64,000 bases of DNA from Polytrichum commune (Eukaryota > Streptophyta > Polytrichopsida > Polytrichales > Polytrichaceae). The stretch is taken from contig OX485803.1 of assembly GCA_950295325.1 (NCBI GenBank), positions 50,979,554-51,043,553 on the forward strand. Reading direction: 5' to 3'. The notes below the pieces were generated by a model, which saw only the letters and a program-made list of their open reading frames with translations, had not been told where the DNA came from and searched no databases. The position numbers and the translations under genes were made by a program. The first letter of the stretch is position 1. Every line of letters begins with the position of its first letter. Of this stretch, positions 25,610 to 37,290 are shown in pieces.

Positions 25610-28025
25610 TATTTAATAAGTTTGATGACGTGTCAATTAATGAATTTTCTAAAGAGTTCTTATACATTTGCATTAATATACGTTAACTTCACCTTGCAAA
25701 TAATTGGTTGGTTTTGGGCGCGCTTGAAAAATCTAATTGAAACAAATCCGATTAAACACATATTTGCAAGTGAAGAATTGGAACCTGTACTTTCAGAACG
25801 GAGCGGCTTTATAAATTCATCATCATTAACGGTTTTTCTTTAATAGTGTAGCAACATCTTATTCAATATTTATTATTCAATAACGTTTACTTAAATTTGT
25901 TGAATTTAACTTACGATTTCGTCGATATTAACATAATTGATACACTTATTGTAGTATGTTCAAGTTACGTAGAAATTCAAAGAACAATAATCTTAATCTT
26001 CATATTAAATATTTATCTTTCTCGTAGTCACTCCGTTTGAAATTCAAAATTGGTCGATTTTTGTATAGATTGAGCATTATTTTGTGTTGGCATCCGTGAT
26101 GACAGTTCAAAATCGTCTACCCCTCATGGCAACTAGATGATAAGCTACATTTTTATAATGCGAATTAATTCAAATAAAAAACAATAAATTTTTTACTGTT
26201 TAAGCGGTCCAAATTGAATGAAAATTTGTGAAGTCACCTTATTCTAAGGTAATTGAGAAAATGTCGTAATGTTTAGAAATAACAAATATAGTTTTTCCAT
26301 TAGCATGATATTGATACAAAATGGGAAGAAATACAACATTTTATAACGGTTTCAACAGAGGGGCCAAATTGCCACTATGGCATATATTTGCCTATAACGT
26401 AGGAATTAAATTGTCCAAAGTATTTTGTGGTTATGAGAGGTTGCAATGTCACTTCAGATGATGACTACAAGTTTTAAAAACTTACCAAGATAAATACGCT
26501 TTTTGTAACTCTGAATAATAAATAACATAAAATGACATTGTAAGTAAGAATGATGTGAAAAATTTGACAATATAATTCACCAAGTGCAGTTTTGCCACAT
26601 GCAAGAACAAAAAGTTCTTCTCTAGCAGACGTCATGTACACTATATGGTGCAATAATTTCATGTCTAACTGAGCAAGAATGATGTTTGAAAACCCGGTTT
26701 TGAAATTTTGAATGAATGACTCATGGTTTAAAAATATCCTCCGAGTTTGCTGAAGATCGAAGTAGATCAAACTCATACCTAATCCAAACAACCCAGAAGT
26801 TGGTTGACAAGTTGAAATTCATATTGGTGAATTTCTTCGAAGCCAATCCTCTAACCTTGTCTCTGATGATGCCGATTCTAACCCACATCTGGCTGACACC
26901 GCCATGTTACTAATTATGAGATCCATATCAGTCAACAGAACAAACAAAAGAGGCCAGGTTGTTATTAGCGGCTGTTGGAACTCGCAAACAATGGATTGTC
27001 TGGAGGAAATTGCAAGTCCCTATGGAAGTCGAAGAATGAATGAATGTTGAAATATAAAGTTAGGAGACAGGTGTGACTTCTGTCGGGGAAAAACAAATGA
27101 CTAGCAAATCACCAAAACTGCAAAAGAAGCTCATGAGGCTTCCAAAGGGTAGGCAGTCGAGAATGACACTGAGGAATGATTCCCACCTGCAACAAAGTCG
27201 ACATTTTTTTATTAGACGGTTTCTTTACAATTGTTGTCACCATACTTTTATGTGAATATTCCGCGCCCATAAATTACGGCGGACAAGCAAGCCGCATTGT
27301 CTACTTTATTTTCCTATACACTACTTGGCTACGGATAATCTCTTGTACCAAATTATGATCTACCATTACTGCATGAGAACATCAAGAATGATGATATTCT
27401 GGATCGCTTGCAGAAAGAGCAACATGTTCTGATGATATCACACGCTATTCCCACACTATTGTGGTGTCGAACTGGCCCAGTCAATCTCACGTGTCGAATT
27501 AGTATAGAAAATTAAGAGAATCGCTTCATTCCCAGTGCTCTTCTTCTTTTATGCAGATTCAAGATAATGGAGCCTTTGGTACTCGTGTAGACATTCTCGT
27601 CGGTTCTTGTCAGCCATTTGCCGGTACGCAGCTAATCGTCGTTCTCCTAAGTCCTCTTAAAAAAGTATAGAGGCTCTCTTAACCTCCCCAGATGCAGGTT
27701 TATTCGCATTACGATATTCTCAGGCTTATTTACACCCCCCGCCTGCAATTTCTCAGGAACACTGTTGTTGCAGATCTCCGAGCTCTTCAAATACCTGGTT
27801 TAAAATCACCTCTCTGGACGTATACTCTATGTTTGAAATTCGTCAATGTCCGCACTAATTCAACCTGCAGGGCTTGCAAGTATAGAAGCGGTGACCAATC
27901 ATGTGCAGTATGCTCAGCTTTCGATGCAATTCAATTTATTAAGCATTCCTGGTACACATCTTACCCCCTAATTTCCAGCCAGCTTACACGTTCGGCGATA
28001 CGTGTTGTCATATCTTCATACAGAG
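25610..28025. other. Spacer between the HAD remnant and the S1 copies
   Basis: Several 60-115-codon ORFs exist on both strands, but none shows a domain or a joined exon structure. The sequence becomes less AT-rich after 27500. Confidence 0.45.
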
Positions 28026-28469
28026 ATGGCGGGTGATCTCAAAAGCGCGATTTCACCTTGGAAGCTGCTGCACATCCTGGTAATGACCCTTACGAATGTC
28101 ATAGGCCATGCGAGAGCCACCCCTGGTAAAGACACTGGGCATCATCAACTAGATGCCGAATGGGGATGTTCTCACAGTCCACTGTCGCTCCGGAAACGAT
28201 GATCTTGGAGTGCACGTTGTTCCTCACAATGTGGACTACAACTGGAGGTTTCACAGCAATTTCTGGGAACCACTTTGTTCTGGTGCTCGTTCACTTCCCC
28301 GGCCACCGGCCCAAAGAAATCCCTGGAGGTGTGGAGTAATAGGGTGATGGATAACTCTCTCTGCTTTGGGAAGTGCGTCTGGTTCGTTGAAGCCGAAGGG
28401 TTCTATGTCACCGATTGGAGGCAGTGGGGTGCACAGTCGCCTTCCAAATTCTTGGAGCCTTGGGAATGA
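28026..28469 (+). pseudogene. S1/SPH self-incompatibility-family protein, frameshifted copy 1
   Basis: S1 (S-protein homologue) proteins are small secreted, disulphide-bonded beta-sandwich proteins; the founding members act as pollen-rejection signals in poppy, and most others have no known role. The signal peptide is read from the ATG at 28026 (MAGDLKSAISPWKLLHILVM). The domain core is in another frame from about 28141 (MPNGDVLTVHCRS, NDDLGVHVVP, NWRFHSNFWE), then returns to the first frame from about 28266 (LFWCSFTSP, GKCVWFVEAEGFYVTDW) to TGA at 28467. Compared with copy 2, the second break is one missing G in the G run after the FW codons (28265-28267). The core frame also meets TAG at 28150. 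The four family cysteines are present across the frames. It is most likely a pseudogene, though a single-base assembly error could explain the second break. Confidence 0.75.
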
Positions 28470-30302
28470 TCAGTAATTTGCAAGGACACGACCAAGACTG
28501 CCATTTGAGACTGTAACAGAATGAATACTCTACATAATTAACCCCCAATCAACCTTGATACCACTTTTAAATTGGTCCATCAGTCCCTTAAGGGCTGAAT
28601 TAATGAGACGGATAATCAATGTGGATGTCCAAGATAACCTTATGCTTTTGAAACGATGGAAGAAGCGAGGAATTCAATGGTGAACACTCGGGCATAGTAT
28701 TAATTGATAGGACACAATATCTGCGTCACTTCAGTATCTTCATTCTTCTTACAGTCAAGCTTTTACAGAGGAATTTTGTGTCCTGGATACCAAGTTGTCA
28801 AATGATCTGCGGATTTCTTTTGCTTTCAATAGGCCCATACTACACATGGGGAAATAATAATACATTTGCAAGACTGAAATATTCAATCATTTTGATGTTA
28901 AAAGGTTATGAGAATGGTCGTTTGCTCATATCACCATGCCAGAAGATGATTCAAAACTAACAGTGCTGGTTCCCATTGAGTGGTCCATGTTCATAACGCG
29001 TCGCCAACTTAGTTTCCTACATGAGGATTAAAGACGACGTTAGCTTCCTGGATAATATAAACTTGTAGATTTTTACGAAGGGCACATTAATACAAATTTT
29101 TCATGTTTCACGTAACACCTAAATGGGGGAATAATTAGCGCGCGCCAAAACAAACAATTGTAGCCCACAGCAACTTCGTTGAATCTGCTCTTAAGCGAAA
29201 CATCTCTCCCGCTTGAGTACTTACTTTGAGACGGTATTTCTATGCCCTACGGTACCATAAATTGGTGGAAACTACTTGACAGTAGACTGTCTGGGAAAAG
29301 GATTCCGCGACACAAGATCGACGAGAGAAGATTCTGTGATCGACAATGATGATTTTCCTCATGTCCAGAGCGCCTTTGATAATATTCGATCGGTGCTATC
29401 GAGCCACATTTCCTAACTTGGATGCATGCGTGTCAATCACACACAGGATTCATCCCTACTGTCAAGAAGAATACTATTAGGGTCTCTCTTTTCGAGGTGA
29501 AACGGCATGTAATATAAATATTGGAGACCTTAGACACTCTCCTCAATGCTCATTTTCTCTTTACTTTCTTCAGGTCCGTACATAGTCCAAGGTCAGGAAC
29601 ACATAATCCTTTGGTGCCAAGCGTTGCATGTGCTCTGGACACATTAGACCAGTGAGTAATTCAACTCTCCCCTCTCCTAATTTCTTTGCTATCGGTTTCG
29701 TTTGCAATTGAAGTACTTTTGCATAATGCATGGTGCATGTGGTTCCTGTGCACTCGGTCTGGTGGTGCATGATCTGCCTCATAACCAAGTTACCATTATG
29801 GCAAATATCAATCAACTAGTGATCTTTAACTCGTTGATACATTGGAAAGAGCTCTATGTCAAAGTACGGTTCCCAGCTGAGGTCTTTCTGATGTGTTTCG
29901 GCTTCTACATCAACACAAAATTCCGTGTGCTTTACTGGATCTTGATGATTAGCACCCAGTTTTTCCGATTCTCATGCTTTTGGGTAAATTGTATTAGACA
30001 GAGGAAACTGATATTCAACCTCTGAAAGCTTTTGGACTATAATCTCCGAGTGCTGAAGAAGATGAAACTTCCAAATCACGACCCATCCATCCATCGAAAC
30101 CAATTAACCATTATTTAGTGTGTCCTGCACAATAGAATCCGCATTGGCTACTTGTACAGGACAGTTATGCATATTTTCGAACGAGGTGACAACGTCACAA
30201 GCCAGTGAAACGAACGTAGGGATATTCGTTCCAACATAGGTGGGCTGCAGGCTGCTGTCCCCTTATCCCCTCCACATAACTATAAGAAAGGACCATCCCG
30301 AA
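28470..30302. other. Spacer between the two S1 pseudogenes
   Basis: No gene is recognised. A short protein-like minus-strand frame (MCPEHMQRLAPKDYVFLTLD near 29580-29650) follows an acceptor-like site but has no identifiable partner exons. Confidence 0.4.
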
Positions 30303-30749
30303 ATGTCTCTCATCACAATACAGCTTCTTCTTGCTATAGCTTCCACACCATTGGCCTGGCAGTGACAGCGAGCATCTCCTCTCCATGATCAACTCTTTGC
30401 ATTGCCATATTTGTCGTAACATTCTCATGAGCCGATATTTGTTGATTCTTTGATCACCGTGCACTGTTCGTCGATGGACGATGATTTCAGTGTGCATATC
30501 GTGCCGCAAAACGCATGGTACCACTGGGGGTTCCACAGAAACTTCTGGGGAACCACACTCTTCTCCTGCGAACTCACTTCCCCTACAGGCCAGCAGCAAG
30601 GCCTGGAAGTCTGGAGTGAGCGGGGGATAAAGCATTCTTCGTGTGTCCACAAGTGCGTCTAGTACGTGAAGCCATCCGGGTTTTGGGTCACCGATTACAG
30701 CCGCATAGGCTACCCTGACTGGCCTGTAAAGCTCATGGTGCCTTGGTAA
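30303..30749 (+). pseudogene. S1/SPH self-incompatibility-family protein, copy 2 with in-frame stops
   Basis: A single frame from the ATG at 30303 reads a short hydrophobic leader (MSLITIQLLLAIAS), then stops at 30363 (TGA) and 30417 (TAA). An almost complete S1 domain follows: ITVHCSSMDDDFSVHIVP, WYHWGFHRNFWGTTLFSC, GLEVWSERG, SSCVHKC, then TAG at 30660, then FWVTDYSRIGY up to the natural stop at 30747. Copy 1 has a tryptophan codon where copy 2 has the TAG, so the stop came from one TGG to TAG change. The two copies lie 2.3 kb apart on the same strand and are clearly tandem duplicates. The region before ITVHC matches the family poorly; an intron there is possible, but the TAG still truncates the domain. 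Confidence 0.75.
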
Positions 30750-31019
30750 AGGTCAGCCGATCATGAGCATACTGACATGAGCATGTTCATGTCAAACCCC
30801 CCGGCCATGAAATTATACAGGAGTCTCACCATACTTAATATCGTACTTCTGCAAGTGTTTTCCTCCCCTACATAACCTAAGCTAGAGAGATGCCTCGACA
30901 AGTGTTGTGAGGACAGTTAATTAGCACAAGATGTAGAAAGTATAATTTTTCTTGTGCAGGTTGAGGAAAGTACCGTGTAATAATGTCGACAGATGCAGCC
31001 GCCAGCAGACTTCTTCTCA

Positions 31020-31463
31020 AGTGTTGCGAGACCCAAGCATGTTGCAGTAGGACTGAATAACAGATTTACCTTACAAAAAATGGGTCACGATCCAAATTGT
31101 CTTGAAACTTCATATATAATCATCCTGTTTTGCATGATCAGCCTATGCCTGTACAGTGAGTTGTTCCTTTGTAACGGTAGAGTATCAAGCAATCTGGCCA
31201 AAACATTCAACTTAAAACCTCGTCGTATGCATACTTGAGTTTTCTTCTCAATGTAGTGTGAACCAAGAATGCTGTTTGCAGTAATATAGAATAGCATACT
31301 TACCTTAGTCATAGACATTGGGTCACAATTTGGATGCTTCTGAGAGTCCATACACAATTATCCTGATTTTCATGATCAGCGTATGCCTGTCATGTGAGGT
31401 GTTCGTTCGCAACGTTAGAGTATCAAGCAATCTGGCCAGTGTATTCAACTTCAAACCTCGTCA
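31020..31463 (+). repeat. Tandem duplication (~200 bp units) in the 3' flank of the 346-aa gene
   Basis: Unit 1 (about 31023-31215) and unit 2 (about 31258-31463) share TGGGTCACRATYYRRAT, CATGATCAGCSTATGCCTGT, AGAGTATCAAGCAATCTGGC and AACCTCGTCRTAT. Unit 2 ends about 250 bases beyond the stop codon of the minus-strand gene. Divergence suggests an old duplication. Confidence 0.8.
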
Positions 31464-31715
31464 TATAGTGAAATCTTGTTGATTTTGGCATGGCAGTGCC
31501 CAAGTTACAGCAAGAACCGTAACTAACAGAAAACATCTATCTTACTACCATCTCTTTCAATCAACCCACAATGGAGATTAGTAGCCTTAGTTTACAAGTC
31601 TACTGAAGAACATAAAACCTGCTTCATATATTTGAAGTGGTTGCTGTCTTTGCAAGCCCTTTGGCAAGAATATTCGAGGAGGATAATAGATGTTTAGGAC
31701 TGGATTCAGCTATGT

Positions 31716-33774
31716 CTAAAATATCCTTGATTTGACTCCTAACCGCGTCACCCTTAACCCAAAAGGTTGTTCTCCCTCTGCCAATGGAAACTGCTTTGGG
31801 AAATCTACAGCTGCCGCCACTCGCATTGTGGTGAATTCCCCCACCCGAATCACGTGCTCGTCAAATTGCACACCTGCGTAGACAGGAAAGAATCAAGTTT
31901 GTTTAGGATTCTGAGATTTCTTGGAAATTTGATAATGTTACCATTCTGTCCGCATACAGACAAGCAGGTACAGCACATTCCAGCTTTCAAATTGACAATG
32001 AATTAGTAGAGACGGAGGTTTGAATCTGACCTCCAGGTGTTAAATGCACGCCAGTCCCCAGAGGATGGAAAAAATTAACCATCAGTCGAGCATTCGGCGA
32101 CTCCCAAAACCTTCCGATGCCTGAGAAAGGAACCCTACCAACCACACCCCAATGATCAAATTGGTAAGTCCCAGATTCATCCACTTTCATGATGTTAGCA
32201 GCTAAAATCCTGCAGTGCATAGCCATACACAGGATTGACATGGTGAAAGCAATGTTGTGTGCCATAATGCCAACACTCACCGATATCGAGCGTAAATGGC
32301 AAGGTTGGTGTCTCCAAGAGGCCATTTCCCTCGCATCTCTATGGCAGGCTCGGGAAGCAAGTGCAGAGCAAAATGATGCGCCCGCAGCCGAAACTTGGGC
32401 TCGACCCGGCCCTGGTCCATCACCACATTCGCCCCGAAGGCAAAATTCACGTCCCAGGGATTATTACCCTCCCCCACGACGTTTAGCGGCATATTCCAAA
32501 CCTGGGCGACACAAATGTTTCATTATACAATTTGCCGGTGGTTCACCACAACAAACAAGAAAATTAACACCAACTCATTCGAGCATTCATGTTTTCTCCT
32601 GCACAATCTCGTCGCTGATTGTATTACAACCAGGTCGAAACCTAAATGTCCACCTTACTCTGTTTAGCATTACATATCGAAGCCATCTTAAACCTCACCG
32701 AGAATACTCTTGTAACTACTCGAAACCATCTCGCAGATTTGTCCCATCGCATTGCGACTAAAACCAGCTATGACGACCTGCACCTAGGGTTTAAGGAATA
32801 CCAACACCGGCAGCATGCATTGCAGCATACACATAGGACCACAAGTTGTACGTTGAATCTAACATTTAATCCTCTTAGACCTACTCGAAACCATCTCGCA
32901 CATTCGTCCCATCGCATTGTGACTAAACCAGCTAGGACGGCCTGCAACTAGGGTTTGGGGAAATCCAACGCCAGCAGCACGCATTGGTCGGGATATGGAG
33001 GTCGTTTATGCGCACATAAAAGGTTGTTGCAGGAATTCTGAATTGCGACCTTACTCCGTGTAGAATTACATGTCGAAGCCATCTTGAACCTCACAGAGAA
33101 TCCTCTTGTAACTACTCCAAACCATCTCGCACATTTGTCCCTGCATCGCATTACTGAGACCAGCTATGAGGACCTCCAACTAGGGTTTAAGGAATTCCAA
33201 CGCCAGCAGCACGCATTGCTCAATACATGGAGTTCTTCGTACTTACACATAAAAACTTCTTACAAATTTCGTGGACTCAATAATTACTGACCTGCATGAG
33301 CTTGAGGCGGGCTCCTCCCCCGCGAATGCTGCCAAAGAGGGACTCATCTTTCGCGACATACTCGTCCTCCTCGCCATAGCCACCATACCCTCCAGCTTCA
33401 CCCCCATACAAGGGACCTCCTGTAGACACCGAAGCTCCAGGGAGCACCTTACGTGGCCCCCCTCGTAACCTCTTGGGCGCCTGGTACCGCAGTGACTGAC
33501 GCAAATCGATCCTCAGAATGGTACTCGAATTCTTCCATGCGCCTTTGAAAATTGCACCTACCATGTCCATTGCACGCCCCCTGGGGCTGTCATCGACGTA
33601 GGCACTAGGTTGTGATGGCTGCGACGGTCTCCTATGTGCGTACTGCGAGTACTCGGGGTCATTGTAAGGCGAGCTTACAGAATGGCTGGGGCGAGGTTCG
33701 GTTGCTATCGGAGGAGCCGAAGGCTCGTAGCCTGCTCGGTAACCACTCCGCTCCCTCTGCTCCTGCAATGCCAT
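31716..33774 (-). CDS. Four-exon gene for a 346-aa protein of unknown function, possibly beta-rich
   Basis: Four exons join with consistent phases and GT-AG introns: 33774-33292, 32501-32281, 32209-32031 and 31873-31716 (TAG). I do not recognise the family with confidence. The N-terminal third is disordered-looking, rich in Ser, Pro, Tyr and Arg, and includes a Gly/Tyr/Glu stretch (GGEAGGYGGYGEEDEY). The rest, from about residue 150, alternates hydrophobic and polar residues (PKFRLRAHHFALHLL, TNLAIYARYR, NARLMVNFFHPLG, FTTMRVAAAVDFP) and ends in SRIF. An alternating pattern with a terminal phenylalanine is typical of membrane beta-barrels, so an organelle outer-membrane protein is one possibility; this is inference only. 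A GTG codon precedes the chosen ATG in frame; 33774 is preferred because it is the first ATG. Intron 1 contains three tandem repeat units, and a further tandem duplication lies downstream. Confidence 0.72.
32636..33260 (+). repeat. Three tandem ~200-bp units inside intron 1 of the 346-aa gene
   Basis: Each unit carries CGAAACCATCTCGCA or CCAAACCATCTCGCA, then a CCATCGCATT-like block, ACCAGCTAKGA, CTAGGGTTTAAGGAAT and a CAGCAGCACGCATTG-like block. They start near 32636, 32840 and 33050. They make up most of the 790-base intron. Confidence 0.85.
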
Positions 33775-34537
33775 CACAATTGCAATGCTTCGACTAAAAT
33801 CTCAACTCCAAGCTCACGAAACCTTCGAAAACTCGAAATGCCTCACCCGCGATGCCGCTTTTCTACATCCCAGGCTCAGAATGAATGAACAATCATCAGA
33901 AGAAGATGCAAATCGGATTGGTTTCTACTCTCAAATTCTCATGCTATCAATTGAACTCCTGCATGCATTTCCTTCTGCATTTTTACAGAACCGTTGAATG
34001 TGTTTGCAATGAGGAAATTGTAAACCATGCTCCCATTACTCAGATTTCATGTCCTTTCCGTCCTTCCCCACAAAAAACCTGAATGAAAGTCCTTTCCGAA
34101 ACACAAATAGAATCTCTGGCAATCTTGAAGATAGAAATGCAGAATCTCAGAGTAAGTTGAGTTCCCAGGAGATTGGCATTCAAGTGTAGAGTGAGTCGAG
34201 GAGGTTCAATTGGATATGCGATTCTTGTTTGAGGTAAGTTGTGTTGGGATTCCTAGATTGCGATGACGATGGCGCCTCTACATAAGATTGTGCGGCAGAG
34301 CAAGTGAGCCTTTCTTTTCTGCTAGGTGGCGGGTGGAGGGAGGTGCCATGTGTACCGCCTCATTGCCACCTTGGATAATCTGGTGCCACGTGGAGCGTGC
34401 TGGGTTGGAAAGAAGCAGAGTTGGAGCCCTAACTTATTGCCTTTTCTTGATAAGGTAGATGGATCTTAAATGGGTACATTTCTCGACTAGCCCACTTCTC
34501 CTAGCTAGGATATGAAACACACGATTAAGTTAGAGTA

Positions 34538-35158
34538 GAGGCACCTATAACCGATCACTTAAGAGATTTTGTGCTAAAATTGGAGAAGCATAAGGTGGTG
34601 CAAATTTTTTCCGTTGTAGAAAGATAGAAAATAAGAGGACTACAATTTTTTTTTGGTAATTTTATTCTTTAAATTGAAATTACTATGAGTTTTTGAAGTC
34701 AAAAATTGGCTCGAATATATTACCAATGTCTAGAGTATGCCATAACCGCTCATTTTAGTTGCTCACTACTCGTCACTTTAGCACTCAAAACCAAAGCATG
34801 TGTCATGGCATTATTAGTTACAACCTAATCAAAATTCAATCCCAGTATGATCGGAATTCAATCCTAGCCTAATTGAAATTATGTCACTAGAAGAAATCTT
34901 GTCCATTTCAACCGGCCTTGCGACTAGGCCATCACAACTCGCACCCAAAAAATGCATAAACAAATCAATTTGGTTGGCAACCGGGGGGGCACCCTCCATG
35001 GGTACACCACGGGTACCTTCCGGGTGCCAACAAATTGATTTGTTTATGCATTTTTTGGGTGCACGAGTCGCGATGGCCTCGGTTGAAATGGACAAGATTT
35101 CTTCTAGTGTGTTACCCTATAGATTGCCGATGGGGTCCTGATCAGGAATAGGCGCCTC
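34538..35158. mobile_element. Family C inverted-repeat element, interrupted by a CACTA-type MITE
   Basis: The ends are GAGGCACCTAT and ATAGGCGCCTC, flanked by TA on both sides as in Tc1/mariner-type targets. The body shares CCGATCACTTAAGAG, TAAGGTGGTGCRAATTTTT, CACTCAAAACYARRRCATGT and ATAGATTGYCGATGGGGTC with the copy at 56.8 kb. The CACTA-type insertion at 34885-35109 interrupts it. Confidence 0.8.
34885..35109. mobile_element. CACTA-type MITE (225 bp) with TGT target duplication
   Basis: The near-perfect terminal inverted repeats start CACTAGAAGAAATCTTGTCC and end with its complement. TGT stands on both sides (34882-34884 and 35110-35112), which is the 3-bp duplication expected of CACTA/CMC transposons. 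The arms continue as an almost complete hairpin (CACCCAAAAAATGCATAAAC repeated inverted), so both strands show similar spurious ORFs. Confidence 0.88.
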
Positions 35159-35159
35159 T

Positions 35160-36303
35160 ACTAAAATATGAGTTGGTTAGCATATCAAAATCAAGGCCGT
35201 AGCCAACTTTCCTCATAATTCTTGGAACTCAAATGAATATCTTATTCATTATCAAAGTGAAGATTCTCTTGCTCACTAAATAATTATGTCGACTATTGAG
35301 CTAAAAATGTGTATTATACTTTGAACCCCTGCTCATCTTTATGGTTGCAAAACCATGATAAACATTCTCCCGCATTTTCTCCTTATTTTTTGGCACAAAT
35401 ATACTATTCAAAAATCCCTTGACTTCGCCATTGATGAACAAGCGTACATGCACATGCAAAATACACTCATAAAAATCATTTAATACAAAACCAGCCTTCA
35501 AGACTGTTAAAGTAGAAAAATGGGCCGTTAATTGAGATTAGAATATGGAGACACCCCATAAGCCACCACCCTAAGTGAGATTAGGGTGCCTAATTTGATT
35601 TGCAAAGTGTTGCATCTCTTAGCACCAAATCTGATCCAAATTGTATATGATGCTTTCATTAAGCCCTAATTTCCCAAGCAACTCATTTTGGATCAATGGG
35701 TGATTATTACCCTATACCAACCCCACATGACTCATTCATCCACAATCAAAATAATTATAAACAGCAAGTTACTATAGATATTTACCCATAGGCACATGAG
35801 CCGTGCAATTTGGAGATGATTCGAATATGGAGAAGAAGAAAAATGTCAAAGTGGGGAAGTGGTCATGTTTTTGTTGTGTTGAAAGGTCATATGAGGGTGT
35901 TGACTCCAACCAATGGTTGCCACTCCAATGCAAAGTTTGCATGAACATTGATGGTGTTTATTATGGTAAAAGTGGAAGAAAAAATTACGTTCACATAAAG
36001 ACGGCCTTTGTGCTCACATCGACCACTCAATTACCATTTGAACACTCTTTAACTTTTTAGGGATTATTTGCATATGTGGTTAGAACTATGGGACAATTTA
36101 TATATTCCAAATGGAAGGTAATTGGTTTATTGTGGTTTGCACAATTTCGCATGGGAATTGGTGGAGGTGCTCAACTATTGAGTTATTCCCATCTTGTTGA
36201 TCACACAAGCATTCCGCTTATTTTCCAAGTGAATTTGATTGGTCAAACATTTTGGAGGAATGAATCATAGCATTTTGTTGTGCAACCCTTCTTTCAATTG
36301 TTA
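35160..36303. other. AT-rich spacer, no supported gene
   Basis: Only short ORFs without domains. It is bounded by transposon ends on both sides (family C at 35158, CACTA-type end at 36304). Confidence 0.45.
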
Positions 36304-36350
36304 CACTAGAAGGAATCTTGTCCAAATCAATCCTGTAGGGTAGCAGGAAT
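36304..36350 (+). mobile_element. Single CACTA-type transposon end
   Basis: CACTAGAAGGAATCTTGTCC here closely matches the 34885 MITE end but is followed by different sequence. No matching right end with a TTA duplication was found within the next few kilobases. The end may mark the left border of a larger element that takes in the minisatellite at 36.8-37.3 kb, or a truncated relic. Confidence 0.5.
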
Positions 36351-36769
36351 TTCATTGTAAAAGGGCACCAGTATGGGTGGGTAGTAGTCTGTCGGTGCAG
36401 TCTTGATGGCCTAGTTAAAAGCCAGGTGATGCACCCAATAATGCTCTTTTCAACCCCTTGGGGCTTCTGTGGGTGATGATCCCCATCCCAAGGGTGAAGC
36501 ATACCCTTTGCCCATTCTACCACAATGGGTGGGGTAGATTGGGTTTAGGGTGACATTAGTTCGGTGACCTCTTGGTGACATGCGCCGGAATTGGGTGCTT
36601 TGTGGTGCGCACCATCTACCTGAATCGGTGGACATACCAAGATGGCCACCGTTGTGGGTGCACATATGCCATTCACCTATCATGTGTTGACACGACCCAC
36701 ATTAGAGTATATGGAGGGTATGACAAGTTACCCGTTCACGGGTGGTGCATACCGGTCACCGACCGATCC

Positions 36770-37290
36770 GATTGAGGGTGGATGGGTAAGGGTCAGGTGG
36801 GCGTTACCGGTGGATGGGTAAGGGTCGGGTAGGTGTTGGGTGGGCGTTACCGGTGGATGGGTAAGGGTCGGGTGCGTGTTGGGTAAGGGTCGGGTGTGTT
36901 GGGTGCGCGTTACCGGTGGATGGGTAACGGTCGGGTAGGTGTTGGGTGGGCGTTACCGGTGGATGGGTAAGGGTTGGGTGCGTGTTGGGTGGGCGTTACT
37001 AGTGGATGGGTAACGGTCGGGTGCGTGTTGTGTGCGCGTTACCGGTGGATGGGTAACGGTTGGGTAGGTGTTGGGTGAGCGTTATCGGTGCATGGGTAAG
37101 GGTCGGGTGGGTGTTGGGTAAGGGTCGGGTAAGGGTTAGTGTTGGGTGGGTGTTGGGTGACTGTTAGGTTAGTGTTGGGTTAGTGTCGGGTTTGTGTTGG
37201 GTGGATGTTGGGTTAGTGTTGGGTTAGTGATTAGGGTTGGTGTTGTGTGGGCGTCTTCGATGATGGGTTAGTGTCAGGTGGGTGTTGGGT
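36770..37290 (+). repeat. G-rich minisatellite, 43-bp period decaying to GGGTTAGTGTT repeats
   Basis: At least seven units start with GGTGGATGGGTAAGGGTCGG or near variants and end GGGCGTTACC; the commonest length is 43 bp. After about 37110 the array turns into shorter GGGTTAGTGTT and GGGTGGGTGTT units. The plus strand has G triplets every few bases and little C, so it could form G-quadruplexes. Confidence 0.92.

Noticed and set aside
34271..34280. GGCGCCTCTA as a third family C end
   Set aside because: Only the terminal ten bases match, and no paired end or body sequence is found upstream.
34829..35141. Mirror ORFs of 86-88 codons on both strands
   Set aside because: They arise from the hairpin arms of the CACTA-type MITE.
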